A stretch of 64,000 nucleotides of DNA from Brachypodius melanocephalos (GCA_013398615.1 VZSR01003806.1:16792954-16856953); one strand, 5' to 3'; positions 24,694 through 38,877 are shown, counted from the first letter of the stretch. The notes: generated by a model from the sequence alone, not told the origin. A program made the numbers and translations.

Positions 24694-27600
24694 AGGCTGC
24701 CAGGTCCCTCCTGCCAGCACAGCTGGAATCCCGAGCATCACCCCACCCCAGAATTGAGGATGCTCCTGAACTTGAAGGTGCTTTTCCCCATCATGTTATT
24801 CTTACTTTTCTGGTAAGAGAGGAAAAAGATCTTCAGTACTAAAAGTTGTTTTCACAGAGGCAGTAAAAGCTTCTTTCAGTATTGCATTTCACTTTTCTTC
24901 ATCAGCACCACCAGGCACTTACAGGACTGGGCTGGATGGTAAAAAGATGTGTGTGTAAATCACCATCACTACCCTGAACACAGAAAATTTTTACATTAAC
25001 TGGAGACATTTCAATCCCTACTGCAGCAAAATAAAATCTGAATCCCGCAAAAGAAATTTGCAAAGATGAAATACAGGGATTGATCCTGGATTTTCTTTGC
25101 TTTCTTTTTACAGGCAGATTTCTGAGTCTGTACGGATAAATCTCAGTGTCAGTTCTCTTTCATCAACTCTGGTCCAGAATCACTTTCCTAGGTAACACAG
25201 CAAACTGAATCCAGTCCTGGATACAGAAAGAATATTGCAGCAAGCAATTTTTAGATGCTTTTAACTCAACATTTACACTATCACCTTTCTGGCAGGGGCT
25301 TGGAATTAAGAGGCTGCAGATGTCACTGAAAAAATTTTAATTAATGACTACACTTGACATTTTAGTATTAAAGATAAATAGAGATGATGACACTCTTTTG
25401 TTTTCATTTAAAAAAAACCATTGTCATGATTTCATGGGTGTCTTTCTATGCTTGCCAAAGGTGGAAGGATTGTGTTCTAGCAATAAAAGGCAAAAAAGGA
25501 TTCTGTCCTAAAATGGTGAAAGGAGATAAGAGGCAGCAAATGATTTCCAGAGATACTGAGATTCCTCTGAGCCAGGGCAGAATCTCACAGTAAGGCTGGA
25601 ATAACACTCTCTGATGGTTACATAAAAAGGAAAAGCATCTTGTTTTCTCATTTCTTTATGAAAGAACTGGGAGCAGCCCAGTTTTTGGGCACACACTGGC
25701 TCCAGTCAGCTCAGCCTTCCTTGGCACACTCAGGACCTTCAGCCCAAAAGCACTGCTTGCAAAGGGAGGAAGCAGGAAACTCCAGAAAGGGACTTTGTGA
25801 CTGACCCAAAATCCAGGCTGCACCATCAAAGACCCTGTGTGGGAAGTGACTCGAGGCCAGCTCGCTGCAGGATTAACAGGAGCACAGAGATTTATGCTCA
25901 GCTGGTTTGAGGCTGCTCTGCAGAGCAAGCTCATCGTTAATCCCATGTTTTATTCAGGGGGTGAACAACCCTGGCAGAGAAAGGTGAAAAGTGATTTTCC
26001 AAAGAGGAAATTCACTCTAGGTAAGAACTTCAATCTTCCAAACTGTTGGTGTGTGCCAAAACAGCTGCAGACACCAGGAAAGCTCTTGGGATGTGGAGCT
26101 CTGGGCCCTCCAAAACCACCCCTGTGCTGCTGCCCTGCAAGGCTCAGGAAGAGACCAAGGGAACTGCCTGCTTTGAGGTGTAAGTACTGAGGACAGGTGA
26201 CACCTGGTGTCCTTTTCACCTCTAGGTCTTCACATCAACATATTCCAGAGGAAACATCAGCATTTATTGAGGGTTAGAGAGAGCAGCACAACTCAGGATG
26301 GCCAGGACTTGGAAAGGGCAAAGAAGGTGGGAAAGAAGGTAAAGATGTGTGTAATTTACAGCATCATGCAGAGCCCTTGGCACCAGGAGATAGAAGGAAC
26401 AGGTTCTTCTCAAAGCAGTAGTTTCTTTAAAGAGGACTTTGATAGTTACTACAGACTCAAAAACCAGCACATGTGAAACACAAATCAAAGTCCTTCTGGG
26501 CAAAGTCACTTACCTTCAGGAAAGAGGTTGCAGAAATCATGGCTAGCAGCTCATGAAAGCTGGCAATGGGAGGAAATTTAGTTTATTCCCCAGTTTATTG
26601 CAGGTGGTGACATTGTCACTGTTAGTAACAGGTCACTGGTGTTGTCCTCATCTTAGCTCCCCATCTTAACTGGTCTGACTGACTGGTCTTGACTTGCTTT
26701 CCTTGCTCAAGAAGCAAAGTAGACAGGGCACTAAAATCTTAACAGCAGAATAAGGAAAGAGGTGACAGGGTTATTTTTTTTAATCACAATCCTCGTCCAG
26801 TAGCTTTAAACCTTGGACTTGCTCATATTTGGTAAGATTCAGTCTTAGTACATATGGCAAAATCCCAGCAAAAAACCACATATGAGTAAAAATCCTGGCA
26901 CATTAAGGGTTCATAGATGTCTGGGAAAGAAGCTCACTAACAAAAATAGTATAAAAATAGCCCCAGGCAAACCACAAACCCGAGGAATTTCAGATTTTGA
27001 TTGTGCCAGGCCAGGCTGAGGATGTAGTTGAATGTTGTGAACTGTCTCACGAACTAGTTCAGGTTTAGTGAAGAGGTCAGACTCAAGGATTCAAGTTGTT
27101 GAACATTTTTTTCAGGAATCTCAGAGGAAAAATAAACCGCAGTTTGGAAAAAGTTCCACTGACTGAGGAAAACTAAGACACTGCTGGTCTCTCTAAGTTT
27201 GATTGAACAGAAGTGGCATGTACCATGGCAAACAGAGAAATAAAAACCAATATTGAACATGCTTGCAAGGACAGAAAACTGAATACTTTATTGATTTTTT
27301 TTAAAGAAAAAAATGTACAGGAAAAAAGAAAGGTAAGGGGAAAAATATGCTTCAGTCTACCAGTTCATTCATTCAATTTTTCTTTCTATTTTTAAAGCAG
27401 CTTTTTTAAAAAAATATTGATTTAATGCAACAGCAAATAAGGAGTAAATCAGAATGGCAGCATTTCCATTAGTGATACAGCACAGCACTGCAAGGTGTCT
27501 TTTCAACACCCACCATGAGGCTCCAAGCTGCCTGCAGAGCACTGTGGGGTGATCCTGGTGCAGCACAAAGAACACCAGGGCAGAGCAAACGTGGTCATGT

Positions 27601-28995
27601 GCTGAGGGCAGGGTGTCTGAAATGCTCAGTGCATTCACTCACATGGTTATTAGAAAAATAATAATTGTGGCTTGATGCTTAATGTCACACTGATCAACTG
27701 AGATAAAAATTAACTCCCTGCTCTGCTTACAAGATTTCATCCTTGACTACAAGAAATGGAGTGAAAGAAGGGGATTGGAGTGCAAGGGCTTCATCCATCT
27801 GGATGTATCCAACAAAACTGTTCCTATTCCTGTTATTGTCTGAGAAATAGATGCCAGCACTCATTAGAGGGCCAGGCTGTGCAATGCTCCCAGTCACACA
27901 CTGCAGCATGTGACACAGCCAATTAACACCGTGCCAGTGCAGAGCTTGAGGCACAGGAGGGCTGGGTGAGGTGGGTGCCATGCTCTCCTCTGAGGGTTCA
28001 TCTTCTGTCTGCCAGAACCTCTTAACTGAGCCAGGACTCTGCTGGACTGGCTCACACCATTGTGAAGGATATTTTAAGTATCCTGCTGTGATGGGATTTC
28101 CCAAGTGGAGCAATTGGGCTCGTGCCCAGGTGTTTCCTGTTGGAATGACACTGGAGCAGCTCTACTGCCCTCCCCCTTTGCACCTTCCCCACGGTGCCCC
28201 TCCCTCTGGAAGGGAGATGCCTTGCTCAGCAAATGTCTAGGGTAATAAGGATGAAAATTAAATCTCAAAACACTTTCCCCCCATCCCTCTCTTTTTCCAA
28301 GGGCTCAGCTTTACCCTGGATTTTCTGCAGTTTCAGTGTTTCTGTTGCTCCTTCCTCCTCAGAGGCAGGACTCCTCACACTCTGCCCTTGCTCCAGTGTG
28401 AGAAGAGCTGAGAGCAGACAAGTGAATTGCCCTCTAAAAATGCCAAGTTTTCTCGAACTGGAGAACTAGGTCTAAAATTAGTCCTAACTCTAACTTCTCC
28501 TCACACATCCCTCCAAAACACCTTGCACCGACCTCCACTGCAAGCGTAGGCAAAGTCTCCTTTAGCACGCCCGCATGGAGCAATGCATTTCTCTTACTAA
28601 GGCATATAAAATCCGTGTGATCAATCAAGCCACTAATTCTGTCCTCTGGGTGTGCAGAACTTGCCAAATACAACTTCAAAGTAGGCCACCTGCTGACAGT
28701 TCTCTCAGGCCATCTGGGCACATCTCACTTCCAAAAAGGCTTCTCTCCAGCAGTGAGGACACCTTGGGATGCTCTGCTTTCAGCCAGTGGTCCCCAGCTT
28801 CCTGAGAGGAGGGACAGGGATGCCACAGGGCAAAGAAACAGCCAATAAAGTGCAGGTGAGCAGAATTCCAGAGGTTATCCTACACCATATGAAGATAATT
28901 TATGTGCAGGCTAAAATCCATCCCACCTAATGGGAGCTGGTGAAATGTGAAACGTCAAAATTTAAATATCTGCCAGCTTTTTATCTTTAAACATG
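24694..28995. other. Sequence without recognised genes
   Basis: No exon of a known gene or repeat family was seen over 4.3 kb. A possible 46-bp minus-strand exon-like segment at 26514-26559 is discussed as rejected. Confidence 0.45.
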
Positions 28996-29020
28996 AGAAA
29001 AACAAACAAACAAACAAATT
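28996..29020. repeat. (AAAC)n microsatellite
   Basis: About five AAAC copies (ACAAACAAACAAACAAA). Confidence 0.85.
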
Positions 29021-29514
29021 TTAAAAAAAACAGAAGCCACTTTTATCATGGAATCATTTAAAAGAGCAGCAAATCCCTTCTTTGTGAGCAAATCCCTTCC
29101 CTGTCCATCTCTTTATCTGAAGAGATGTGCTTAGGTTTGTACCTGCCATTCTTTCAGCTGCAAACTTCCCTGATATTCGTGTAAGTTTTGTTAAACTAAT
29201 CCAACTTATGCCAGTTGGTTTAGCAAGTGGTTGTGAAAAAAATTCCATCCAAACCATTTCTCCTAACTGAGAGAAATAAGACTGCTTGTGCAGTCACCAC
29301 TGCTCCAATACAATCCTTCAGAGTTAATAATGATTTTAACTTTGTGGTTCTCATTTCAGCTCCTGTTTATTCAGTTTCTGGACACCCTGGCAGCCTGGTT
29401 TGGCTACACCCTTTTGAGTCAACAGCAGAGAGAATTGAGAATGTCTTGGTTGCACATCCTAAAAAAAAATAAACCATTGGAAGAACCTGGCAGAAGGTGC
29501 GAAATGCATCAGGA

Positions 29515-29660
29515 GTGGGGGGTTTTTGTTTTGTTTGGGGGCTTTTTGTGTTTTGTTGTTGTTGGTGGTGGTGGTTTTTTGTTGTTGTTTGGTTTTGGTT
29601 TTGTTTTGGTTTTTTGTTTTGTTTTGGTCCTGGGGTTTTTGTTTATTTTTTAAAATTTAT
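29515..29660. repeat. G/T-only low-complexity tract
   Basis: About 145 bp almost wholly of G and T on the plus strand, with GGGGGG, GTTGTTGTTGGTGGTGGTGG and TTTTGTTTTGG runs. It sits directly before a plus-strand CR1 fragment. Open frames through it are low-complexity artefacts. Confidence 0.9.
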
Positions 29661-29670
29661 TTAATTAATG

Positions 29671-29881
29671 TGATCTGAAAAATTTCTTCACCAAAAGGGT
29701 TGTCAAGCTCCAGAACAGGCTTCCCAGGGAAGTGACGAAATCACCATCCCTGGAGGTGTTTAGGAGATGTGTAGATGTGGCATTGAGGGACCCAGATTAG
29801 TGGTAGGTTGCAGTTCTTGGTTAATGGTTGGACTTGATGATATCCAGTCTTTTCCAAACTAAATTATTCCGTGATTCCATG
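29671..29881 (+). mobile_element. CR1 LINE fragment, 3' end
   Basis: Plus-strand CR1: TTCTTCACCAAAAGGGTTGT, AACAGGCTTCCCAGGGAAGT, CATCCCTGGAGGTGTTTAGG and TGGACTTGATGATATCCAG, ending GTGATTCCATG. Confidence 0.93.
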
Positions 29882-30327
29882 AAAAGTTGAATTTTTTGAT
29901 GGACTCCACATCCTTGAAGCAATGTTGTATCTTTTCTTATGGCTCCAAGCTTTTTTCAGCTCCATTCTCCTGGAGGATAGAGAGTGAAGAAACAGAGGGA
30001 ATTTTTATCCACCTCTGTCGACTCATGCCCTATTATACATGTTCATTTAAAAGCAAAAACTGGGGCTACCTGGTTCCCAGAATGTCACATGGGTCTCTCC
30101 TGGAGTCACCGGTTTATTCACCACAATGAGAAGGTTTGATTGCTGCCTGCATGACCTCCAGCAAGGAGCAGTGATCAAGGAACTGCAGCAGTCACATCAG
30201 GCAGTTTAACACAGGGATGACTCAGCTGAGGCCACCAGCCGAGATATCCAATGGCAACTACACGTGTAAATTGTATTTTCAATCCTTTCTTCACTCTGGG
30301 CACAGCAAACAAGAGAAAACACAAACT
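29882..30327. other. Sequence without recognised genes
   Basis: Short unique stretch between a CR1 and a microsatellite; nothing recognised. Confidence 0.5.
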
Positions 30328-30405
30328 CGAGGAGAGGAGAGGAGAGGAGAGGAGAGGAGAGGAGAGGAGAGGAGAGGAGAGGAGAGGAGAGGAGAGGAGA
30401 GGAGA
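30328..30405. repeat. (AGGAG)n microsatellite, about 15 copies
   Basis: A pure 5-bp purine repeat (GGAGA phase) of about 75 bp. It forms a polypurine/polypyrimidine mirror tract. The LSSPLLSS and RRGEERRGEE translations are artefacts. Confidence 0.97.
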
Positions 30406-32310
30406 GATTAAGAATATGCAGCAACAGCAGTAGAAAGTTGAAAGAAAAGAAAAAAGAAACATTTTCAAACTGGTAAAAGCAAGAGAAAAAAGTCTTGAAG
30501 TAAAATGGATTGAAAGATGAAAGAGGGTCAAAGGAATAAAAAGAAAGAGGGAGAGTTTCTGAAAATACATCCTCATTCATTTAAACTGCATCTTCTATGA
30601 TGCAACGATCCCCAAAATCCCCTTTAGACATTCAGGGTAGAAACATCTCCTCTTTTCATCTCCCTGTGCAATTCCACACCTCAGCCTTGTCTATCACTTG
30701 CCTTTTCCCCTCTCTCCTCTCTCCCTTCCCAGGCACTGTTTCTTCCCTGTGCATGTTACACGTTTTAGTCCTTGGACCAGTCTCCTCACCTTCCCAGTCC
30801 CACAAGTGTGAGGCTGGAGTTTATTTACTGTGCTCTACTTATTTGGAAGGAAAACCAAGGAGCCTCGAAGTGTTTTGCAGACTTTTGTGCCTGTTCTGGG
30901 TCATGCCCACAGTCTGCTGCCAGCATGGATTGTCCCAGCAGCTGTGGGGGCAGGGAAGTCTCTGCAGGCAGCACAGTGCCAAGGAGGCTCTACCATCAAA
31001 TTAACAATTTTATCACCAAAAAAAACCCCAGTTCCAAACAGATTTACCTTCAGTTCCACAAAGAAAAATTGTAAGTTTCTCAAGTCACCTAGAAGGCATT
31101 GGAGATGTGCTTGGAGATGTGAAATATCAGCTTGTGGAGCTTTCATCACTGATTCATTTCTAGTGCATTAATTAAAAACGAAAGGTGTAGTTAGTAAATA
31201 TATATATAAAACCACAGCAGAAGATCATTGCTTTAAAAATATATTACTTTTTCTGTAAAATAGTACAAAGGAAATGTTCCTATTTCTCCACTTGAATATG
31301 TTTGTAATAGGTGTGAGAACTACACCCAGGGTGAGGGTTTATATTTTATATATTTTTATATATATCCCATACCTGAGGGCTTCCCTTTCTCTCTGTTTTT
31401 GAAAGATTCCTGTGATAAAACTGAGAAGACCATCCATCTTTTTGACCTCAATGGAACGAGGGTTGTGTTGAGACTGTGATGGGAAGAGTCTTTCATGTCA
31501 AGATATGATGAGCCCAGGAAAAAAACGTGAGATCAGTTCCTCACACTATTTCCCAAGTCCCTCCCTTGTTTTGGACATTGTCTACCTCACCTCATTTCCA
31601 CTTACTTGAGACTTCAGGGTGACTCAGGTTTCATTTCCCACATCACTGCTGGGAAATCCTTCCCTGGCACTGAATCCCACCTGCACTCAAGCTGAATGTT
31701 TGGCCACACTCTCAGCCAAGACAAACCAGCACCAACCAAGAAACCCCAACGGTGGGCCAGGAACTGTTCCCAAAATGGGGCTTGGATGTAGCTGCATTAT
31801 TTTGGAGATCAGAGTTTCTCATTACAGTGGAAATCCTGGCTGGCACCAAAGAGCTGCTGTGACCCTGATGATGTTCCCACTGCCAGCTCACCCTGCATGT
31901 GCTGGTTTAATCTGCACCTGATGGGCAGACCTGGTGTATTCCTGGGGGCTTAAATCAGTCAAAAGCAATATTTGCCTTTGGACTAAGGATGATTTCTGTC
32001 TCTGTGACAGTTAGATGTGAGTATATGGAACCACAAATGTAGAAGTATCCCAGTTTCTGAGAAAATATTTAAAAATATTTAATTTTCCGGTCTAGAGGGT
32101 TTATGAGCACTTTGTCCTTTTAAATATTAAAGTTAATAAGAGATTGGACCCTTTTTTTAAAAGTTCTTTTTTAAGAGAGCAATTAAAATAATGTCCTCCA
32201 ATAATCCTGAGTGGCATTTTTGTGTCACCCCACATCAGTATTACACAGGGTGTTAAAGGTAGTAAAGGAAATTTCTGCAAATAAAATCGGTTTTTTTGAC
32301 AAGTCATTGT
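30406..32310. other. Sequence without recognised genes
   Basis: No exon was supported. A TATATA-rich patch lies at about 31198-31365. Confidence 0.5.
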
Positions 32311-32377
32311 GCTGGTTTGATTGTTGGCCTTGATAATCTGAAAGGTCTTTTCTAATTTGAATGATTCCATGATTCTC
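32311..32377 (+). mobile_element. CR1 LINE fragment, last 60 bp
   Basis: Only the tail remains: TTGGCCTTGATAATCTGAAA, GGTCTTTTCTAATTTGAATG and ATTCCATGATTCTC. Confidence 0.7.
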
Positions 32378-35300
32378 TCAATGCATTTCTAATAAAAGAG
32401 CTACTTTCTCACTTCTTAGTAAGGGAAGTAGGACTAAGAACGTTTGCAGTATTAAAAAAAAAAAAAAGAAAAAAAAAGGAGTCTAAGGAGTCTAGGTGTT
32501 CTGAATTAGGACAAATTTGGTTTTAAGGGCTTTTTGATCATTAATATGAGAGAAAACTCTGTTTCTATACAAAATATGTCCTGATAACAACACAAAAAAT
32601 ATTGCCTAGTTCTTGAAACAGGCATTGTATTATTTGTACTTTTTCTCCACAAGCAAAAGAATCACCTCTTAATGACTAATTCTTGTTCACGCTATACCAA
32701 GTGCTGCAAAGCTAATGCTGTTATTGTCTTCTAATTGTGAGCTATCATTAAATAATTAAAAAAAAAGATTTTATATAAATCAAACTATGGCTCAAGGAGG
32801 GGGTTTCATTATTTCAACATGCAAAGAAGCAGAGAATCTATTTTCTGATTATTTATCTGGGATATTAAGTATACGTTTAATGTAAGTAAATTTAGCATGT
32901 GCTTAAATCATTTACTATGGTAGTTTATTTTTAACAAGATGGTTGATATTCTGAGACTAAAGTTTAATTGGAGATGATAAAATGAGCAGAGTAAGAACTG
33001 GAAGGTGACTAAAACCAAATGAGGCAGTGAAATTATTTAAAATACTCCCAACAGGTTATATTCACTGAGAGGCAGAGCAGGAGTGACCACAGCACAGAGA
33101 GGTGAGGATGGAACCTGTGGCCATGCAAGCAGGTGAGCCTGGCTCACTCTTGGTCAGGTCAATGAGAACAGACCCTTTTTTTTTCCTAAACCCCTCTTTC
33201 ATGATGTTCTTATTGCAGTATAAATCATACCATCAGTGGGGTGGAGAAAATGCTGTGTAAGAGCCCTCTACACCCAGTGGATTAATTTTAGAGCCTTCAC
33301 ATTACAAGAGCCTAAAGTCCCACATGGCAACTGAGTAAAGCTGCAGTCAAAAATGTGCAACCTGAAGTGTTACCCTCTAAAAACATTTTCTTCCTAAAGG
33401 AATAAAAGATTTGAAAACATGCAAACCCATGATGGTGGATAAGCCTTCACCTCAGCCATTCCAAATGTTCAGGAAGGATCTATTTGTTTATTTTAAATCC
33501 CTTGATGTTTGCAGTCTCTCCCTCTAAAAGGTGACACACCAGTGTTAGGATCTCTGCTGGGATACTGGGAGCTCCCAGTCAGATGCTGGACCTTAAAACA
33601 CAAACTGGAACTTGAAAAAAAAGCCTATCCAAGAAGCAGAAAATTATTTCATAAAGAACTTCATTAGCCAAACACACTATTTGAAAATAATGTCCCCTGG
33701 AAGGCACAAAAGGCTAAAAGATAATTACTGGAATGATAGCTGAAATTTTTAAAACTTTGGAAGCAATCCCTTGAGGACTGGTAAATTATTAACACCTTCC
33801 TATTGAAGGAAAGATCTTCAAAAAAAGACTCAGGCATATCATGACAGGGAATCCCACACTCACCAGCCACTGCTGCACATGTTTCGATTATTCAAGGGCA
33901 TAAATTATATATAAGCTGCACATTTGCACACAAATGTGCTGGTAAGGGCTAGTGGAGTGCACATTTCCAAGGTCCCTGAGCTTTTCTCTAGGATAAAGCA
34001 TTTTGTCATTAATTTCTGCAGAGAAAAAGAAAGAAGCCATTATTTACTTAATTATTTCAACCTGACCAAAACTAGGAAGTACAGATCAAACTGAAACAGC
34101 ACAGTAGCAATTTCTTTTAGGAATAAGAACAGAAAAGCTTTCCCACTTCTATCCAGCAATTTTTTTTTCAGTGATATAATAAAAGAGCTACTTTAGGAAC
34201 TAACTCTAGGAAAAAAATGCAGGTATGAGTGAAGCATTCAGTGCTTTTCCTTCACTTCAAAGAACTTTAAGGGAATTCAAACCATTGTATAGGAGACAAG
34301 CATTCATACAACAATGAATATTTACAGCTACTTTGCTAAACTATTCTGATCTTCACTTTGAAGAGGTCCCTGGTCCTTCTATGCTATGGAAAGAAAACAG
34401 ATTTACTTTTGTCTGTCACAACCAAACACAGATCATCCATTAAACCACTTCCACCAGGATGATGTGTTTCACTCTCTGCCTGGCAACTCCCCACCAGCCC
34501 TGAGAGCTGCAGCCTCCAGGGCATCCCTGGAAACACCCCCACCTGCCTTTGTGTGCACAGCTGGGAGATGCTTTATAATTTTATTTTGATTCATTACTGA
34601 ATGATGGTTCTCTAAACTCCCAGTAAAATCTGGGTCTGTTCAAGCTTGGAAAGGTTTTCTGGCTAAAATCTACAGTCTGCCAGCTACATGAGATTGTGTA
34701 CTACTATTTTTTTCTGAACACTTTATGACATTATAATCCTAGTTTCTTACTTCAGGTTGTAAATCTCTAATGACTACTCTTAAGCAGAAATATACAGGTA
34801 AGTTTTTCTTTCTTGCTCCCACAGAATTTGATGAAAGGGTCCCAGGTATTTCACAGCAATATTTTCTCCTTACACCTCGAATAAATTTTAAAATTATTTA
34901 AATAGTGATTTTCTGTATCTACTATACCATCCATTCAATCTTCTTGAGGTTTTTGGAATCCTGAAATATAACTAAAATATTTCTAAGATTACTGTTCACA
35001 AGTCATCATAGAAAACCCTGAAAGAAAGAGGTATTTGTTTATACCTTTGTGATTGGCTTTTAACAGCCTTGCAAGGCACAATTGAGGGGTTTTGTTAATT
35101 AACAAATTGCCAGCAAAATTAGTGCATGCCTAATTCATGCTAAAGTTCAAGATGATCAGCACATATGGGTGATTTTTTTCTGAGAAAAGTTCACAGCCAG
35201 AAATTGCCTCAAGAATGTTAATTTAATCAGGTCACACTGACATTTTCCCCTAAAGAGAAATCAGATAATAATAGGAAAAGTCACATCACCTCACATTTCT

Positions 35301-38300
35301 AATGAAAACAAATACCAACAGCATAAAATGTTCAGCTGATGTAGCCATTGTACATGTGCAAAGGTGAAATTGTGCATTAACTTGCCAAGACAAAAAGATG
35401 TTTCCATTATTCTGCTTAAAGAATTCTTTCAACCTTTTTCTAGCTGAGATGTGATGACATCTTAGAATGCAAGAGGCAGCTCCAAAGACAGAGTATCCTA
35501 TAATATCCCAAATAGTACAGAAAAATCTAGAAAACTGATTAAGAAAAAATGGTTTTCTGAGAGTACATTTAGCTCCAGAGGCAAATCAGAAGAACTGTAT
35601 TTTAATACTAAGAAAAAGAGACAAATGTGTCAAGCATGGAGGAAGGGGGAGTGTTGTAAATTAATTCTAATGTGTGTCTTGGGCATTTTTTTAGATCAGA
35701 CACACTTTGGCTAAATTTCAGTTAAAGCTCCAGTCAGACAGGCACCAAACTGGTATCAGTTACTCCATGTGGAAAGAGCCTGGAACAAACAGAGGGATTG
35801 GGAAAGAAAATGGAAGATGGGCTGGCCTTCTAAAACATCTGCTCATGCTTGCCCATAACACAGGAGGCAGAACTGGAGAGGACATTTGTTATTTCTGTTG
35901 TACTTACAGTCTGTGGTACAACTGTACATGAGCCAAGTTCTGGTAGCAAGTAAATCTTGAATTTATGAAATTAATGAAATGAAAGATTTCACAGGGAGAA
36001 TGCTGACTTACTGTTTCCATAAAGTGCTTAACCAAATGTCCATGAATTTGGAAGAACCTCAGATTTTTCCATAAAATATGGGTGCAATGAAATTGAGAAT
36101 AGAATTCCACTTTTATCCATTTGTTGTTCTGTCATTTTTAGAAATTTTAATCAGTACACAGAAAGGTACAGGAAGGTACAGATAGATTCAGAAAGAAGAC
36201 TCATGACTCACCCTGGACACATCCACACACATCAAAATTAACAAATCCACATGTACTGACCATGTAGTTTCCTGTGCAGATGACCCAGGGCTTCCTTTCT
36301 CTTCCTTCTCCCAGCCCATCTCTGACCCCACCCATGGTTCCAGCAGATGCTCCCAGTGCCCACCCTGCCCATGGGAATCATGCAGTGATGCTCTGGAGCA
36401 TCTCCTGGCTCACTGCTCCAGGAGGAAAAGACAGACATGGATTTCTTCCAGGGCAGTTGCATTTTGCTCATGGAATGCTGCACAGTCTGTCTCAGAGCTG
36501 AGGGAGGGACAGAAGCTGAGGAAAGCTTTCAGCTGCAAATGCCTCCAGTTGCAAATTACCCCATTTCCTTGAAATTCCCAGTGGGAAAAGGCAATAATCT
36601 GTTTGAGAGTCCCAGGGAGGGGATAGCAAGGTGCAGGTTGAAGGCTGGGGGAATTTTTTGCCTGAGCAACTAGAGGTCTTCACCTCATCACCTTTGCTCA
36701 TATCTGAAGTTTTTGAAAGTTCCCAGTAAAACACGGCTGAATTTACAACATTTTTCCTACCAACAGCATCATAGAATCACAGAAAGGGCTGGTGCTTGCT
36801 GGCATTACTCCTGATATATTTGGGAAGTGTAGGAGGTCCTTAGCAGTGAGCATGGATTATTTTGCTGCACACAGAGAGACAGGAAGTCATTATAAATTAG
36901 TTGGAATGGGCTGTATTAAATAATCTCATGCATGCTTTCTGCTACACTACCCCTGTGAGGAGCTGGGCTCAGTGAGATGGAGAATTGTTTTACACACTCC
37001 CTATATTTTTCTTACAGGTTTCTGTAAAAACCTCCATAGGATTGGAGACTATGTAGATCTCTAATTCATCTTCAAAATTGTTAATATCTGACAAAATTAT
37101 TTAAGATTATGCCACAGTCTCAAGGGTGAAAAAACTGTTATTTGGTTTAGGATTTGGTCCATAAAGAGAACAAGTTTGTGTTTGTGGGTATTATTCCTTT
37201 GAACAGGTAACTTTGTGGTTTAAAAAACCACTGCCTTTTGGCTTTGCTTTGTGCAGCTGGTTAAAAAAACGAGGTTCTTCACAGGATGGAGAGCTCAGAG
37301 CTCACACTGCAAATTCCCCACGGGCCTGTGCTCACACTGATGAGAGGGTGAAAATCTATGACATTAAAACGACAGATTCCATTAGATTTGCACCTTCAGA
37401 GTCTGCCTTGTCAGGAGAAAGAAAGTGTGAATGTGCTGAGCAAGATGACTTTGACTTTTAAAAAGCGCTTTCACCCAGGTCACGCAAGGAGCCCAAAGTT
37501 TTCCCTGGGTGCTGCTCCCTGACCATGGGGATGCTCAGCCTGCCCCGGGCTCCTCCTTGGCTTCACTGGGGATCACACAAGGATGAAGAACACACAAGGT
37601 TTTCTGAGTGACAGAGAGTCAGGCCACCTATTTCCAAAGGTGTTCAGCTCACACTGAGCGCAACAAAATGTGTTCCAGAGATGGTTTTCAGCTCTGCACT
37701 GAGTACATTGAGTAAACAAGCTGAGAACTGAGAAGAACCTAAAACCACAGCCCATCTGAAAATCTACCACAAAGTTCCTGGCAGAAAGCAGCAAAGAAAA
37801 GGGGAAGAAGAGCCAGTGTTGGGGCCAAACTACAGCCAGGAAATACTGAACAAGGACTCAAAACCAGATTTTCATCTCAAATTCAACACTGTCAAAAGAG
37901 ACAAAAAAAATTGTTTTCACTGACTCCTCATCATGTGATTGCTTCCAATTCTTTTGGTGGAGCATTTTGAAGGGGGTCAAAGGATCCCTCTGCTCCTCCC
38001 AGAAAACTCCTTTTTTGCTGATAATAAAATAGCAAATCTCTAAAGCATTTAGCTTTTTTAACCAAAAGTTATTACTTCTTTGTAAGCAAAAGGACTTTAT
38101 TTTATTCTATTCCATATTGATTTCATATTTCTGTATTTTCCACATAATTCCCATCTTTAAAATCCTTCAGTTTGCCTTTAGGGGAAAAAAAATTGCCTTT
38201 ACCTCAGTCTCTCTGAGAAACTACTGCTTGTATCTTTGAATAATTTAAAAAAATTAATTTGTTCTTCCTCCTCTTCCTTAGATGAGTGCAGGCAGCAAAC

Positions 38301-38877
38301 TATTTCATTGCTCTGGGGCCCCAGCCATACAAGCTCTAACAGATACCACATCTTTGCTGCTGGCCACAAATTGGGAAATTTTAATCCTATCAAAGGCCTT
38401 TTGCTTAAACGGTTCAGTGATTTATTTTAAATGGCTCCACATATGCAAGGCTGTATAAAGACATTAATAAAAATAAATTATTCCAGGCACAGCCTCCATG
38501 AAAATACATGGAGAGATGTATTTTTTACTGCACAAAGGGTGTGCAGTGTATTTTGATACATGTGCATACCTATACACAGCTTTAAGTCCAGTGATAAAGC
38601 CAAAGAATATTTCTACCTCTTTTTACAACTCTTTACTAAAAAAAAAATATATACACTGAGAAACATGTTGTTAGAGAAAACAAAATTGTAATCTTCATCC
38701 AAAAGCTGCTACAGAGATGTGCAACCTGAGACAGATCAATCCTCCCCAGGATATTTCAGAGGCAAAAGCTTTCTCAAAACTCATAGAATTGATGTCTTTC
38801 AGTCACCTTTCACCAGAGGCAACACAACCAGAATGACACAAAATTATTAACTAACAATAATTCTGCAAGAAGAGAAG
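32378..38877. other. Sequence without recognised genes
   Basis: The longest plain stretch, 6.5 kb. It holds an A-rich run at about 32453, a 16-bp palindrome TTTGTTAATTAACAAA at 35091-35106, and a possible CR1 terminus of under 20 bp at about 36769 (CATAGAATCACAGAA). No exon was recognised. The OPN5 first exon could be hidden anywhere from 6405 to about 43400. Confidence 0.45.

Noticed and set aside
24262..24816. 184-codon open frame on plus, with 69-codon partner on minus
   Set aside because: Held open by the 12-bp minisatellite, whose period is a multiple of three.
26514..26559. Exon-like 46-bp segment on minus with a good acceptor (CCATTGCCAG) and donor (AAG|GTAAGT)
   Set aside because: No recognisable protein and no partner exons; such pairs occur by chance in 64 kb.
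29288..29653. 121-codon open frame rich in Phe, Gly and Val
   Set aside because: Low-complexity G/T tract; no conserved domain.
30206..30580. Open frames of LSSPLLSS and RRGEE type
   Set aside because: Translation of the (AGGAG)n microsatellite.
35091..35106. 16-bp palindrome TTTGTTAATTAACAAA resembling an HNF1 half-site pair
   Set aside because: AT-rich palindromes of this size are expected by chance in this AT-rich DNA.
36769..36786. CATAGAATCACAGAA, possible CR1 end
   Set aside because: Too short to call as an element.
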